64,000 bases of DNA from Kineococcus sp. NBC_00420 (GCF_036021035.1 NZ_CP107930.1:2728001-2792000); one strand, 5' to 3'. Positions 19,871 through 28,998 are shown, counted from the first letter of the stretch. Notes: generated by a model from the sequence alone, not told the origin. A program made the numbers and translations.

Positions 19871-21252
19871 CGGGAGGCTCCCTGGACGGCGGCGACGAAC
19901 GGGTCGCTGGGGTGGGGCTCGCGCGGGTTCGCTGCGGCCCAGGCCTTTCCGGCGACCGTGGTCGCCATCTTGACGTGGGCGTCGACGACCCTGGCCGCGA
20001 CGCTCGAGGTGTCCGCGATGACGAGCTTCGCCGCGGCGGGGACCTTCGTGCCGATGACCCCCGCTGCGGCGTTGACGGCCTTCGTGCCCACCAGCTGACC
20101 GGACCCGAACTTGATCTCCGCGCCGGCGACGGCCGTCCTCGCACGCTCGGCGAGCGAACCGGGCTTCACCGTCCACGTGGGGACCTGCGTCTTCACGGAC
20201 TTCTCGACTCCGGTCAGGAACGTCCCCGCCTTGCCCGGCAGTTTCGAGGCCTTGGTGATGTCGAAGGCCTTGGCCGCCCACGGCACCTTGGCCGCGGTGC
20301 CCTGGACCGCCTCACCGGTGAGCCTGTAGGTCGACGCGGCACCCTTCGCGATCGCCTCGGCGCCCTCGCCGGCCGCCTTGACCCCGGTGAACGCAGCGCC
20401 CAACGGGATCAGCCCGAGGGCGTCCCCGGCGAGCGTCACGACCCCCACGTCCGCCCCGGCGGCCTTGGCGATCCCGTGGGCGGCGAGTGCACCCGCACTG
20501 GTGAGCAGTGCGCCGGCGGCGAAGACCGCCCCGGCCGGTTCGAGCCAGGACGTCAGGATCGCGAGGGTCGCGAACACCGACGACAGCGTCGAGAGCGCGT
20601 CCCCGACGGCAGCGAAGTCGTCGGCGTGCTCCTGGACCCAGTCCCAGGTCTTCTCCCATCCGTCGGCGACGGTGTCGCCGATCTGCTGCCAGAGGTGGTG
20701 CTGGAGCGCCTGGTCGGCGGCCTTCTCGAGCGCGGCGCCGACCTCGTCGGCGGCGTCGAGGTAGCGCTGGTGCAGGTCCAGCGAGCGCTTGCGGACGGCC
20801 GTGAGCCCCGCCTGGGCGGAGTCGACGGCGTCGGCGAGCTCCCCGACGACCCGCGCGGTGTCCTCGGGAGCGGTGACGCGGGGCTGGTTCCGGGCGGCCT
20901 GCGCGGCGCTGACCCCGGCCGCCGCGGTGGCCGCCTCGCGTTCGAGCCGCTCGGCCTCGGCCTGGAACGCGGCGAGCTGGGTCTGCCACCGCAGCAGGGC
21001 GTCACGCCCGGTGTCGAAGGCGTCGCGGGCCCGCTCGACCAGCGGCAGCAGGTCCTGGTGGGTCTGGTCGACGAAGGCCTGGGCCGCCTGGCCGCGCCAC
21101 TCGCCGGCCTCGATGCGGCGCAACCGGCCGGCTGTGTCACCGAGGCCGCCCGCCAGGTCGCGCAGGGAGCCGGCGAGGGAGCCGGTGCCGTGCACGTCGC
21201 CCGGGGTGGGGTCGGCGCCGAGGTGGGGGAAGCTGCGCACGGTCACCGGCAC
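19867..21252 (-). CDS. Putative type VII secretion substrate (WXG100-like N-terminus, long helical protein)
   Basis: A 461-residue protein. Residues 20-170 are strongly helical, with a WXG-type hairpin centred on IEAGEWRGQAAQAFVDQTHQ, as in actinobacterial proteins annotated as putative T7SS-secreted. Residues 195-300 contain Ala/Leu/Gly-rich hydrophobic segments (ATLAILTSWLEPAGAVFAAG and neighbours), and the C-terminal 150 residues are basic and Ala-rich without a recognised toxin domain. It follows the small WXG-like gene with a 10-base overlap. It is likely exported or surface-associated if the cell has an ESX system, which is not encoded in this window. Confidence 0.72.
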   Translation of the reverse strand: MPVTVRSFPHLGADPTPGDVHGTGSLAGSLRDLAGGLGDTAGRLRRIEAGEWRGQAAQAFVDQTHQDLLPLVERARDAFDTGRDALLRWQTQLAAFQAEAERLEREAATAAAGVSAAQAARNQPRVTAPEDTARVVGELADAVDSAQAGLTAVRKRSLDLHQRYLDAADEVGAALEKAADQALQHHLWQQIGDTVADGWEKTWDWVQEHADDFAAVGDALSTLSSVFATLAILTSWLEPAGAVFAAGALLTSAGALAAHGIAKAAGADVGVVTLAGDALGLIPLGAAFTGVKAAGEGAEAIAKGAASTYRLTGEAVQGTAAKVPWAAKAFDITKASKLPGKAGTFLTGVEKSVKTQVPTWTVKPGSLAERARTAVAGAEIKFGSGQLVGTKAVNAAAGVIGTKVPAAAKLVIADTSSVAARVVDAHVKMATTVAGKAWAAANPREPHPSDPFVAAVQGASR

Positions 21253-21494
21253 GACTCCGAGAGCCTGGTGTCGACGTCGGCGAACGTTCTCTCGATGACG
21301 TCGAGGTCGGCGCTCGCCGTCCCGACCTGGTCGGCGAGCCTGCCGAGGCCGTGGTTCCAGTCATCGGAGAAGTCCTCCAGGCGCCGGATCAGCTTCGGGG
21401 CCCCGAGCGCAGCGGTGTCGTGGCCGCCGAGGCGGCGGCGGGCGGTGCTGAGGTCGTCGGCGACGCAGCGCAGGTCACCTCGCAGGGACGTCAC
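21243..21494 (-). CDS. Small WXG100-like protein
   Basis: At least 83 residues, predicted as a two-helix hairpin with DFSDDWNHGLGRLADQV at the turn, a loose W-x-x-G match to the WXG100 motif. The assigned GTG at 21494 has no good ribosome-binding site. Ten more in-frame codons upstream (beginning GTA at 21522-21524, peptide VSDLRLTDAA) look like the natural N-terminus and follow GAGAGG at 5-6 bases. This implies a rare or mutated start codon. It overlaps the next gene, so the three minus-strand genes form one operon. Confidence 0.65.
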   Translation of the reverse strand: MTSLRGDLRCVADDLSTARRRLGGHDTAALGAPKLIRRLEDFSDDWNHGLGRLADQVGTASADLDVIERTFADVDTRLSESCR

Positions 21495-21750
21495 GGCGGC
21501 GTCGGTCAGGCGCAGGTCGGATACGGGAACCTCTCGGGACGGGGGGCTGGGCCACCACGGTCACCCGTGGGCTGCGGATCGTGGGGCTCGATCCCCTCGT
21601 GGTCCGCCCGATGGCGCAACGGACCTCACCCACCCGTCGGGGACCGCTCACGATTCGCACCCGCCCCGTGACACCAGGGCCTTCGCCCGCTCGGGCGCCG
21701 CGTGCCCGGTCGGGCCCCGGGACGGCGGTGAGCTGTTCCACCCTGGAGTC

Positions 21751-22602
21751 GTGGCCCGTGATCTCCCCTCGTTCGAGCAGTGGCTGTCGACCGCCCGGCC
21801 GGTGGCGAGCGTCACCCTCGACGCCTCGCTCCGTCCTGCGTGGCTCGTCGACGCCGCCGGTGACCGGCTCGACCCCCGGGTGCTGGGCTGGGCTCGCGTC
21901 CCCGCGGACGACGCACCGCTGGATCCTCCCGAGCAGGACCGGTCGAGTGCCCTGACCACCGCGCTCGAGATCGGTGGCGTGGTCGTCGCCGGGGTCGGAC
22001 TCCTCGGGCTGGTGGCGTTGATGGTGGTCGGCGACGCCGCCGGGGCGGCCACCGGGTGGTCCTCGGGGGGCTCCGGCCAGGACGAGTTCGTCCAGCCGGA
22101 GTCGTGGGGGCGCTGGACCGAACGTCGTGAGGTGGAGTGGGTGCACGCTCCGGCGCTGCGGTTCGTCGAGGGCGGGGTGCTGACGGGGCTCCCGCAGACC
22201 ATCGACGTGAAGCGCAGCGACAAGAGCGGGATCCTCCCGCGCGAGCGCCTCGTGCTCAGGGCCGGGGAGGAGCACGTCGAACTCTTCGTCCAGCGCCGTT
22301 CCCGGGGTCGCTACCGGTGGCGCTCCACCGACGTCCTCGCGTCCCGGCCCGTCCCGGCGCTCTGCGAACCCGACTGGCGGGTGGCCCACGGCGAGATCGC
22401 CGGGGCGGAGTTGCTGGACACGTCGAAGGGGCAGGACGGTTCGGAGAGCCGGCGGGTCGTCCTCGCACTGACCTTCGCCGACGGGAGCGCGCTGCACCTG
22501 CGACTCGAGAGCGGACAGGAGAACCAGGTCGTGCAGGTCGTGCGGCACCGCGCGGGCCTGCCCGGCCCGTGGCGCGAGACGGAGCTCGCGGACCAGCGCT
22601 GA
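21751..22602 (+). CDS. Uncharacterised membrane protein, paralogue B
   Basis: A 283-residue paralogue of the 18373-19215 gene, roughly half identical by eye and collinear throughout. Shared blocks include RPAWLVDAAGDRLDPRVLGWAR, a hydrophobic segment at about residues 72-98, QPESWGRWT, RFVEGGVLTGLPQ and ALTFADGSALHL, ending in RHRAGLPGPW. The best start is the GTG at 21751, matching the paralogue's N-terminus; the open frame upstream is antisense to the T7SS-like genes and not coding. Function unknown. Confidence 0.75.
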   Translation: MARDLPSFEQWLSTARPVASVTLDASLRPAWLVDAAGDRLDPRVLGWARVPADDAPLDPPEQDRSSALTTALEIGGVVVAGVGLLGLVALMVVGDAAGAATGWSSGGSGQDEFVQPESWGRWTERREVEWVHAPALRFVEGGVLTGLPQTIDVKRSDKSGILPRERLVLRAGEEHVELFVQRRSRGRYRWRSTDVLASRPVPALCEPDWRVAHGEIAGAELLDTSKGQDGSESRRVVLALTFADGSALHLRLESGQENQVVQVVRHRAGLPGPWRETELADQR

Positions 22603-22692
22603 GGCGTGCCGCACCGCAGGTCCAGGTGGGCGACCACCCCGGACTCGCGGCGATCCTGGCCCCAGGAGCGCGCCGAGGCGCATGCTGGTCCC

Positions 22693-22851
22693 ATGACCGA
22701 CGCGAAGGACCCGCGGGCCCGGTTCCGGACCCTGCCCGACCCCGTGCGACTCGAGGACACCGTCGAGACCCACGACCCGTTCCCCCCGACGCCCGACCCC
22801 GCCGAGGCCCAGGACCCCAACCGCGCCGCCGCACTGCGCTGGCCGCTCTGA
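22693..22851 (+). CDS. Small hypothetical protein
   Basis: 52 residues, proline-rich and acidic (DPVRLEDTVETHDPFPPTPD), with no signal peptide or membrane segment. The ATG at 22693 follows CATGCT at -10-like distance rather than a ribosome-binding site. It is convergent with the flippase gene, with one base between the stops. Codon third positions are strongly G/C, which fits coding, but nothing identifies a family. Confidence 0.5.
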   Translation: MTDAKDPRARFRTLPDPVRLEDTVETHDPFPPTPDPAEAQDPNRAAALRWPL

Positions 22852-22852
22852 C

Positions 22853-24304
22853 TCAGCGCACCAGCGCGAGGACGACCCGGCGCCACGGCGCCAGCACCAG
22901 CACCGCGACCGCGAACACCGCCAGCACGCACCCGCCGACGGCGACGAGCCCCGGCCACCCCCGGGCGGGGGCCCACGCGCACGCACCCCACGCCACCAGC
23001 GCCACCGGCACGCACGCCCCGACCCAGCGCCACAACGTCCGCGAGACCCCGAGCACGTGCGCGGCGACGGCGGCCGTCACCACGGCCCCGGCCGACGCGG
23101 CCAGCCCCAGGGTCACCGGGCCCAGCAGCGCGTGCAGCGACACGTTCACCGCCAACGTCACGACCAGTCCCGCCAGCAGCGACCCCGCCGCCACCGTGTT
23201 CTCGTTCGCCGCGTTCAGCGCCTTCACCAACACGTACGCGCACGACTGCGCCCAGAAACCCAGACCGAAACCCGTCAGCACCGACGCCGACGTCGCCACC
23301 GCGCCCACGTCGAACGCACCGCGGGCGTAGAGGACCTCCACCACCTGCGAACTCCCCACCGCCAGCACCACCGAGACCGGCGCGACGACGAGCAGCAACC
23401 CCGGCAGGATCCCGGCCAGGCGCTCGCGGGCGACGGCGGTGTCCAGACCGGACAACGCCGCCAGCCCGGCCAGGCCCAGCGGGACGGCCAGCAGGTTCAC
23501 TCCCGTGCTCGCCACGAACCGGGCGTAGTCGACGGCGGCGACGACCTGGTCCCCGAGCAGCGAGGCGACGATCCGCTCGGTGACGACGGAACCCTGCAGC
23601 ACGAGGGGCAGCAGCAGCAACGGTCGCAACCGTCGCCACAACCGCCCGCGCAGTTCCCGACCGCCCACCCCCGAGACCGGGGGCAGGAACCCGCGGCGGC
23701 GTACCGACGCGTACCCCCAGGCGTGCAGGACGAGGTAGGCCGCGGCGAAACCCCCGGCCAGGACGACGGGTCGGTGCAGCAGCCAGGCCAGTCCCAGCGA
23801 CGCGAGCATGCCGAGGTTCTGCGCCGTCGCCCGCGCGCTGGACAGCCGGAACCCGTCGTGGGAGATCTCCAGGTAGCTCAGCAGCGAGAACTGCAGGTAG
23901 CTGGGGATCCCGACGGCCATCACCCGCAGGAACTCCGCGGACGCCGTCGCCGCCTCGGCGTCGAGGCCCGGCGCGAGCAGGTCCACCGCCGGCCGGGCGA
24001 ACACGAGCAACCCGACGGTGAGGATCCCGGACAGCACCCAGAGGGCCGTGCGCAGTCCGTGGAACAGCGTCGCCGCCCGGGCCGGATCGGTGCTCAGGAG
24101 TTCCTTGTGCAGCGGCAGGAACCCCGCGGTCAGCACGTCGGCGGTGAAGAAGTCGACCGGCATGAGGGTTCCGGTCTGCGCGACGCGGGTCGCCGTCGCC
24201 GGGATCCCCGTGCCGTAGGCCGCGGCGAGCAGGACCTCGCGCAGCATCCCCAGCAGTTTCCCCGCCAGACCGCCGAGCACGAGACGCTGGACGGCGGCCC
24301 GCAT
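22853..24304 (-). CDS. MurJ/MviN-like lipid-linked polysaccharide flippase
   Basis: A 483-residue, highly hydrophobic protein with about 13-14 membrane helices, of the MOP exporter superfamily. It has the MurJ-like opening LGGLAGKLLGMLREVLLAAAYG and TADVLTAGFLPL, and later YARGAFD and NAANENTVAAGS. In this setting it probably flips lipid-linked polysaccharide repeat units rather than lipid II (inference from the neighbouring glycosyltransferases). The ATG at 24304 overlaps the upstream gene's stop. It is the last gene of a five-gene operon. Confidence 0.87.
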   Translation of the reverse strand: MRAAVQRLVLGGLAGKLLGMLREVLLAAAYGTGIPATATRVAQTGTLMPVDFFTADVLTAGFLPLHKELLSTDPARAATLFHGLRTALWVLSGILTVGLLVFARPAVDLLAPGLDAEAATASAEFLRVMAVGIPSYLQFSLLSYLEISHDGFRLSSARATAQNLGMLASLGLAWLLHRPVVLAGGFAAAYLVLHAWGYASVRRRGFLPPVSGVGGRELRGRLWRRLRPLLLLPLVLQGSVVTERIVASLLGDQVVAAVDYARFVASTGVNLLAVPLGLAGLAALSGLDTAVARERLAGILPGLLLVVAPVSVVLAVGSSQVVEVLYARGAFDVGAVATSASVLTGFGLGFWAQSCAYVLVKALNAANENTVAAGSLLAGLVVTLAVNVSLHALLGPVTLGLAASAGAVVTAAVAAHVLGVSRTLWRWVGACVPVALVAWGACAWAPARGWPGLVAVGGCVLAVFAVAVLVLAPWRRVVLALVR

Positions 24305-25449
24305 CAGCCGACGCCCAGCAGGTCCGCGTAGCGCGCGGCGACCCCGGCGAGGTCGTACCCCGCGGGCAACAGCGAACTGCTCGACCGCCCCCGCGCGAGG
24401 ACGGTGCGGACCGCCTCCAGCAGCGCCGTCGGGTCGCTCGCGTCGACCCGGGTCACGGCATCGCCGGCGCCGGTGACCTCCGCCGTGGTCAGGGCCGTCA
24501 CGGCCGGGGTCCCGCAGGCCAGGGACTCCAGGACGGCCATCGGCAAGCCCTCCCGCCACTGCGAGGTGAGCAGCGAGACGTCGGCGGCCGCGTAGAGGGC
24601 CGGGACGCGTTCCCGGGCCACGGAACCCAGGAACCGGATCCGTGCGGAGACCCCGAGTTCCCGGGCGAGGTGTTCCAGCGCGGCGCGGTCGGGACCGTCA
24701 CCGGCGAGGACGAGGAAACCGTCGAGCCCGGAGAGCAACCGCACCGAGCGGTCGGCGCGCTTCTGCGGGTGCAACCGGCCGGCCACCAGCAGCAGGGGAG
24801 GACCGGCGGGGATCGACAACTCCGCCCGCAGTGCCGCAGCCGCGACGGGGTCGGGACGGAACACCGCACCGTCGACCCCGTTGGGCAGCAGGTGGATCGG
24901 TGGCATCCCGACGAGGCTGCCCAGCGGTGCCCGGGAGAGCGATCGTTCGACGCTGGGGCCGATGGCCACGACGTCGTCGAACCTCCGGTACGTCGCGACG
25001 TCGCGCAGGAGTCCCCGGACGTTGCGGACCGAGGACACCGTGGGCCGCAACCGGTGGCTGCCGAGCTTCGAGGCGAGTTCCATGACGGAAGTGCCGTGCG
25101 CCTGCATGACCGCGCGGGCGCCGGAACCGGCGACCAGGTCCACGCCGGAGAACGCCCCTGCGCTGATCGAGAGGACCCCGCCCACGTCACCGTCGGAGAG
25201 TTCCTCCGCCAGCCCCGCGCGGGAGGCCCGCCACCACGCCGCGGAGTAGCGTCCGCTCGGGGTTCTCGGCAACGCCCGCAGCCGCACCCCGTCCAGCACG
25301 GAGTCGTCGGGACGGCCGGGAACGGAGGTGGTCAGCACCGTGACCGCCGTGGTCCGGGCGAGTTCCCGGCACAGGTCCCAGGCCACCGACTCCATCCCGC
25401 CCACGTGGTGCACGGGCAGGCTGCGGGTCACGACGACGACGCGCTTCAC
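24304..25449 (-). CDS. Glycosyltransferase family 4 protein
   Basis: A 381-residue GT-B glycosyltransferase. The N-terminal acceptor domain begins VVVVTRSLPVHHVGGMESVAWDL, with the glycine-rich GGME loop. The donor domain has LLLVAGRLHPQKRADRSVRL and LPMAVLESLACGTPAVTA, containing the conserved E of the EX7E-type motif. It sits in the minus-strand polysaccharide operon, overlapping both neighbours by 4 bases or fewer. The sugar specificity is unknown. Confidence 0.9.
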   Translation of the reverse strand: MKRVVVVTRSLPVHHVGGMESVAWDLCRELARTTAVTVLTTSVPGRPDDSVLDGVRLRALPRTPSGRYSAAWWRASRAGLAEELSDGDVGGVLSISAGAFSGVDLVAGSGARAVMQAHGTSVMELASKLGSHRLRPTVSSVRNVRGLLRDVATYRRFDDVVAIGPSVERSLSRAPLGSLVGMPPIHLLPNGVDGAVFRPDPVAAAALRAELSIPAGPPLLLVAGRLHPQKRADRSVRLLSGLDGFLVLAGDGPDRAALEHLARELGVSARIRFLGSVARERVPALYAAADVSLLTSQWREGLPMAVLESLACGTPAVTALTTAEVTGAGDAVTRVDASDPTALLEAVRTVLARGRSSSSLLPAGYDLAGVAARYADLLGVG

Positions 25450-26534
25450 CGCCGCACCAGCCCGTCGAGGAGTTCCTCGAGCCGCGCGGTCCGACTGTTC
25501 ACGTCGAACTCCCCGGTGACGTGCTCGCGTGCCGCCGAACCCAGCCGGGCGGCGAGCTCCGGGTCGTCGAGGACGCGGCGCAGCGCGGCGGCCAACGCCA
25601 CCGGATCGGCCTCGGGGACCAGCAACCCCGTGACGCCGTCGACGACGGCCGACGGGATCCCGCCGTGCCGGCTCGCCACGACGGGACGACCCAGCGCTCC
25701 CGCTTCCAGCAGCACCTGGCCCAGTCCTTCCTGGTCACCGCTCGGAGCGGTCGTCGAGGGCAGGCACAGCACCGCGGAACGCGCGACGAGTTCCAGCGTG
25801 GCGGTGTTGTCGAGGCGACCCACGAACCGCACCCGGTCACCCAGACCCAGTTCGCCGACCAGGTGCTTGAGTTCCCCGAGCAGCGGTCCGTCGCCCACGC
25901 ACGTCAACCGGACGCCGGGGAGTTCCGCGAGCGCCCGCAGCAGGTGGACGTGGCCCTTCTTCGGGACGAGTCGCCCGACGTGGACGATCGTGCGGGGTTC
26001 GGGTTCCCTGGCGGCGGGGAGCTTCCGCAGGTCGAGTCCGAGGTGGTGGGTCACGGTGCGGTCCGCGGGGAAACCCCGGTCCAGCAACCGGGTGCGCAGG
26101 TGTTCTGAGACGGGCAGGAACAGCTCACCCTGGCGGGCCAGCCGCGCCCGGCGGCGGGCGTACGTCACCCAGGACGGCGTCCGGGCGCGCAGCAGTGCGG
26201 CCGTGGTGGTCGTCGCGTCGAAACCGTGGAAGACCGTCGCGAGGGGGACACCGGCCCGGCGGGTCGCGGGCAGGACGCAGGAACCCTCGACCCCGAAGTG
26301 GGCCAGGACGGCGTCGACCCGCAGGTCCCGCAGCAGCCGGGTCATCGGGGCGGACCCGAGGCCGGCGGTGTGCGCTGCGGCGCCGCGGCCGAGCACAGCA
26401 CCGGACACCCCGGCGGGAAGGGCGTCGCGGGAGAGCAGGACGGGTTCCCAGCGCGTGAACGCCCGGGCCTGTTCCAGCACGAACGTCTCGGAGGCGATCC
26501 CGAACGTGTGCCGCAGGACGGCTACGCGGGGCAC
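25446..26534 (-). CDS. Glycosyltransferase (GT4-like)
   Basis: A 362-residue GT-B glycosyltransferase. The start VAVLRHTFGIASETFVLEQA matches the SETF-type N-terminus of colanic-acid-type transferases. The donor domain carries TIVHVGRLVPKKGHVHLLRA and a PSGDQEGLGQVLLEAGALGR segment with the catalytic-domain E residues. GGAGG lies just before the GTG at 26534, which gives a 13-base overlap with the upstream polymerase gene. The longer open frame to 27722 is antisense noise. Confidence 0.9.
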   Translation of the reverse strand: MPRVAVLRHTFGIASETFVLEQARAFTRWEPVLLSRDALPAGVSGAVLGRGAAAHTAGLGSAPMTRLLRDLRVDAVLAHFGVEGSCVLPATRRAGVPLATVFHGFDATTTTAALLRARTPSWVTYARRRARLARQGELFLPVSEHLRTRLLDRGFPADRTVTHHLGLDLRKLPAAREPEPRTIVHVGRLVPKKGHVHLLRALAELPGVRLTCVGDGPLLGELKHLVGELGLGDRVRFVGRLDNTATLELVARSAVLCLPSTTAPSGDQEGLGQVLLEAGALGRPVVASRHGGIPSAVVDGVTGLLVPEADPVALAAALRRVLDDPELAARLGSAAREHVTGEFDVNSRTARLEELLDGLVRR

Positions 26535-27880
26535 GCCGCCTCCTGGGGTTCGACGGCCCGGGCGGCCTGGACCCGGGTGGCGACGAGGGCCAGCAGCATG
26601 GCCAGCAGGATCATCGACTTCGACTCGCCGTAGATCGCGGTGTTGTCGCCCATGCCGTGGATGAGCACCCACCACCACGCCCCGAGGGCGAACGCCGCCG
26701 TGCGGGCGACGGGGGTTCCCACGGTGGTGACGACGGTGCGGGTGAGGACGACGAGGATCGTGACCGCCATCGCCAGCAGGGCGGCGACGCCGGGTAGTCC
26801 GGCGGCGGACCAGGCGGCGATGAAGAGGTTGTGCGGGGGCAGGGTCGTGATCCCCAGGGACGCGAACTGCGCGATCGTCAGGTCCCAGCCACCGTGGCCG
26901 AGGCCGAGGACGAGGTGTTCGCGGAACATCTGCAACGCGAAGTCCCACATGGGTTGCCGGCTCTCGAGGCTCTCCGTGGACGCCTCGGCGTAGCCGGGCA
27001 CGAACTTCTCGAGGATGCCCGGGAGGACCCACGCACCGAGACCGATCGCTCCGGCGGCCTGCGGGAGGAACCACTTCGCGTTGGGCCGGCCGAGGACCTG
27101 GACGCCGCGGACGGCGACGGGCAGCAGGAGCGCCAGCGCGGCCGCGGTCTTGGAACCGGTGGCGAACGTGGCCGACCAGCAGACGAGGGCCCCCGCGGCG
27201 TAGAACCGGCGGCGGAGCCCGCGCTGACCGACCCCGAGGGCCAGGAAGGAGAACGTCGCGACGCCGAGGAACATCGACGACACGTTGGCGTTGATGAAGA
27301 ATCCGCCGGCCTTGTCGGGGTCGGTGACGTTGTTGGCGGAGCCGTTGAAGAACGCGGTGATCGCGTCGGGACCCACGATGAGCGTCGCGAGCGGGGAGTG
27401 CAGGAACGTCGACTCGACCGCCGGCAGCAGCCGGAACGTCCAGACCAGGACGGCGTTGAGCAGGGCCCAGAGCAGCACGATCGTGAACGGCCCGGTCAGC
27501 GCCCCGGGTCTCGACCGCTCGACCCGCGTCGCGTAGAGGATCAGGAAGAGGAACGACACGATCCGGGCGACCTCGAGGATCCCGTACATGGGCACGGGCG
27601 ACCAGGCGATGGCGAGGCCCTCGGCCAGCGCCAGCAGCAGCACCACGCGGAACACCGGGTCGCGGACGGGGAGTTCCTTGCGCTCCAGCAGCCAGCAGAC
27701 GGCGATCAGGATGACCCAGCACTGGCTCAGCGGCAGCGACAGCTTGCCCAGCGGCCCGACGAACAACTGCGGCACGGCGAGGAACGCCGCCACCGACAAC
27801 CGGGTCCGGTCGGAGGCGGTGACGCAGAACAGCAGACCGGTGAAGGCCCCGGCGGCCGCGAGCCCGAGTTCCAGGATCAC
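26522..27880 (-). CDS. O-antigen ligase/polymerase-family membrane protein
   Basis: A 452-residue protein with about 11 membrane helices. The large periplasmic loop has the Wzy/WaaL-type pattern SRQPMWDFALQMFREHLVLG, then LGHGGWDL and TTLPPHNLFIAAWSAAGLPG, with the conserved R and H. It should either polymerise repeat units or ligate the chain at the outer face of the membrane; in an organism without lipopolysaccharide, a polymerase role is more likely. Overlaps both neighbours. Confidence 0.87.
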   Translation of the reverse strand: MILELGLAAAGAFTGLLFCVTASDRTRLSVAAFLAVPQLFVGPLGKLSLPLSQCWVILIAVCWLLERKELPVRDPVFRVVLLLALAEGLAIAWSPVPMYGILEVARIVSFLFLILYATRVERSRPGALTGPFTIVLLWALLNAVLVWTFRLLPAVESTFLHSPLATLIVGPDAITAFFNGSANNVTDPDKAGGFFINANVSSMFLGVATFSFLALGVGQRGLRRRFYAAGALVCWSATFATGSKTAAALALLLPVAVRGVQVLGRPNAKWFLPQAAGAIGLGAWVLPGILEKFVPGYAEASTESLESRQPMWDFALQMFREHLVLGLGHGGWDLTIAQFASLGITTLPPHNLFIAAWSAAGLPGVAALLAMAVTILVVLTRTVVTTVGTPVARTAAFALGAWWWVLIHGMGDNTAIYGESKSMILLAMLLALVATRVQAARAVEPQEAACPA

Positions 27881-28998
27881 CCGCGCCCCCCGGCGTACCG
27901 CTCGACGAAGGCCGTGACCTCGTCGCGGAAGCGGGTGACGTCGAAGACCTTCGCGCGGTCGCGGCAGGCCGAGGGCAGGCAGTGCTCGGCCCGCGCCACG
28001 GCGGCCGCGAGCGTCTCGACGTGCAGGTCCTCCACGAGCGCCCCGCTCACCCCGTCGAGCACGGTCTCGCCGGAACCTCCGCGGGCGGGCGCGACGACGG
28101 GGGTCCCCGAGGCCATCGCCTCGACGGGCACGATGCCGAAGTCCTCCACCGTCGGGAACAGCAGCACGCTCGCCCGGCGGAGCAGTTCGCGGACCTGCGG
28201 CCGGGTGGGGGAGTCGAGCACGAGCACGGGGACCCGGCTCGTCGCCGCGCGCTCGCGCAGCTGCGCGAGCAGCGGTCCCCGGCCGGCGACGACGACGGCC
28301 CGCCCGAGGCGTTCACCGACGTCGATCGCCGCGAGGTGGTTCTTGTAGGGCACGAACCGGCCGAGGGCGAGGAGGAACCCCGCCGGCAGGTCGAGGGTGT
28401 CCGGCGCCTCGTCGGCGAAGGAACCCACGTCGACGGGTGGGTGGATGACGACGGCCTCGCGGTGCCAGAACCGTTCGACGCGGGCGGCGACCTCGGCGCT
28501 GTTCGCGGCGATCGCGGTCAGCCCGGCGGCGGCCCGGCGGTCCAGCACGGACAACGCCCGACGGGCCGGGGCCAGCAGCGGTGACGTGCCGCGACCGTCG
28601 AGTTCGGGGCTCCACACGTAGCGGGCGGGGGTGTGGACGTAGGCGAGGTGCACCCCGTCCGGGGCGACGAGCCGGTTCGAGGTCGCGAAGGCGTGGTGGG
28701 AGGTGAGGACGAGGTCGTAGCCGCCCTGGACGTCGCGCGCGTGCGCCCACCAGGCCGGGGCCATCAGCGGCAGGGCCAGCGCGCGGTGCCCCCGGAGGGC
28801 GTCGAGGGCCGTCGTCCGCACGCGTCGCCCGCCGAGGTCGAGGACGACGCCCGGTTCGGCGCTGAGGGCGTGCAGGTCGGCGTCGGGGAACTGTCCCGCG
28901 AGGACCTCGAAGACCTGTTCCGCCCCGGCGCGCGCCGCGATCCACTCGTGCACCAGCGCGGTGCGCGGGTGGCTGCGGGACCTCGGGGGCGTCGGCAT
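27877..28998 (-). CDS. Glycosyltransferase family 4 protein, first gene of the operon
   Basis: A 373-residue GT-B glycosyltransferase. It opens RTALVHEWIAARAGAEQVFEVLA and continues with HTPARYVWSPE, typical of WbaZ-like mannosyl- or rhamnosyltransferases. The donor domain has FLLALGRFVPYKNHLAAIDV and FPTVEDFGIVPVEAMASGTP, with both acidic residues present. The ATG at 28998 is chosen because the family motif starts there; the frame is open to 29049. The stop overlaps the GTG of the polymerase gene. Confidence 0.9.
   Translation of the reverse strand: MPTPPRSRSHPRTALVHEWIAARAGAEQVFEVLAGQFPDADLHALSAEPGVVLDLGGRRVRTTALDALRGHRALALPLMAPAWWAHARDVQGGYDLVLTSHHAFATSNRLVAPDGVHLAYVHTPARYVWSPELDGRGTSPLLAPARRALSVLDRRAAAGLTAIAANSAEVAARVERFWHREAVVIHPPVDVGSFADEAPDTLDLPAGFLLALGRFVPYKNHLAAIDVGERLGRAVVVAGRGPLLAQLRERAATSRVPVLVLDSPTRPQVRELLRRASVLLFPTVEDFGIVPVEAMASGTPVVAPARGGSGETVLDGVSGALVEDLHVETLAAAVARAEHCLPSACRDRAKVFDVTRFRDEVTAFVERYAGGRG

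Noticed and set aside
18373-22602. Polymorphic toxin-immunity system
   Set aside because: The long WXG-like protein has no recognisable toxin domain and the 216-residue neighbour matches no immunity family, so only a type VII-like label is supported.
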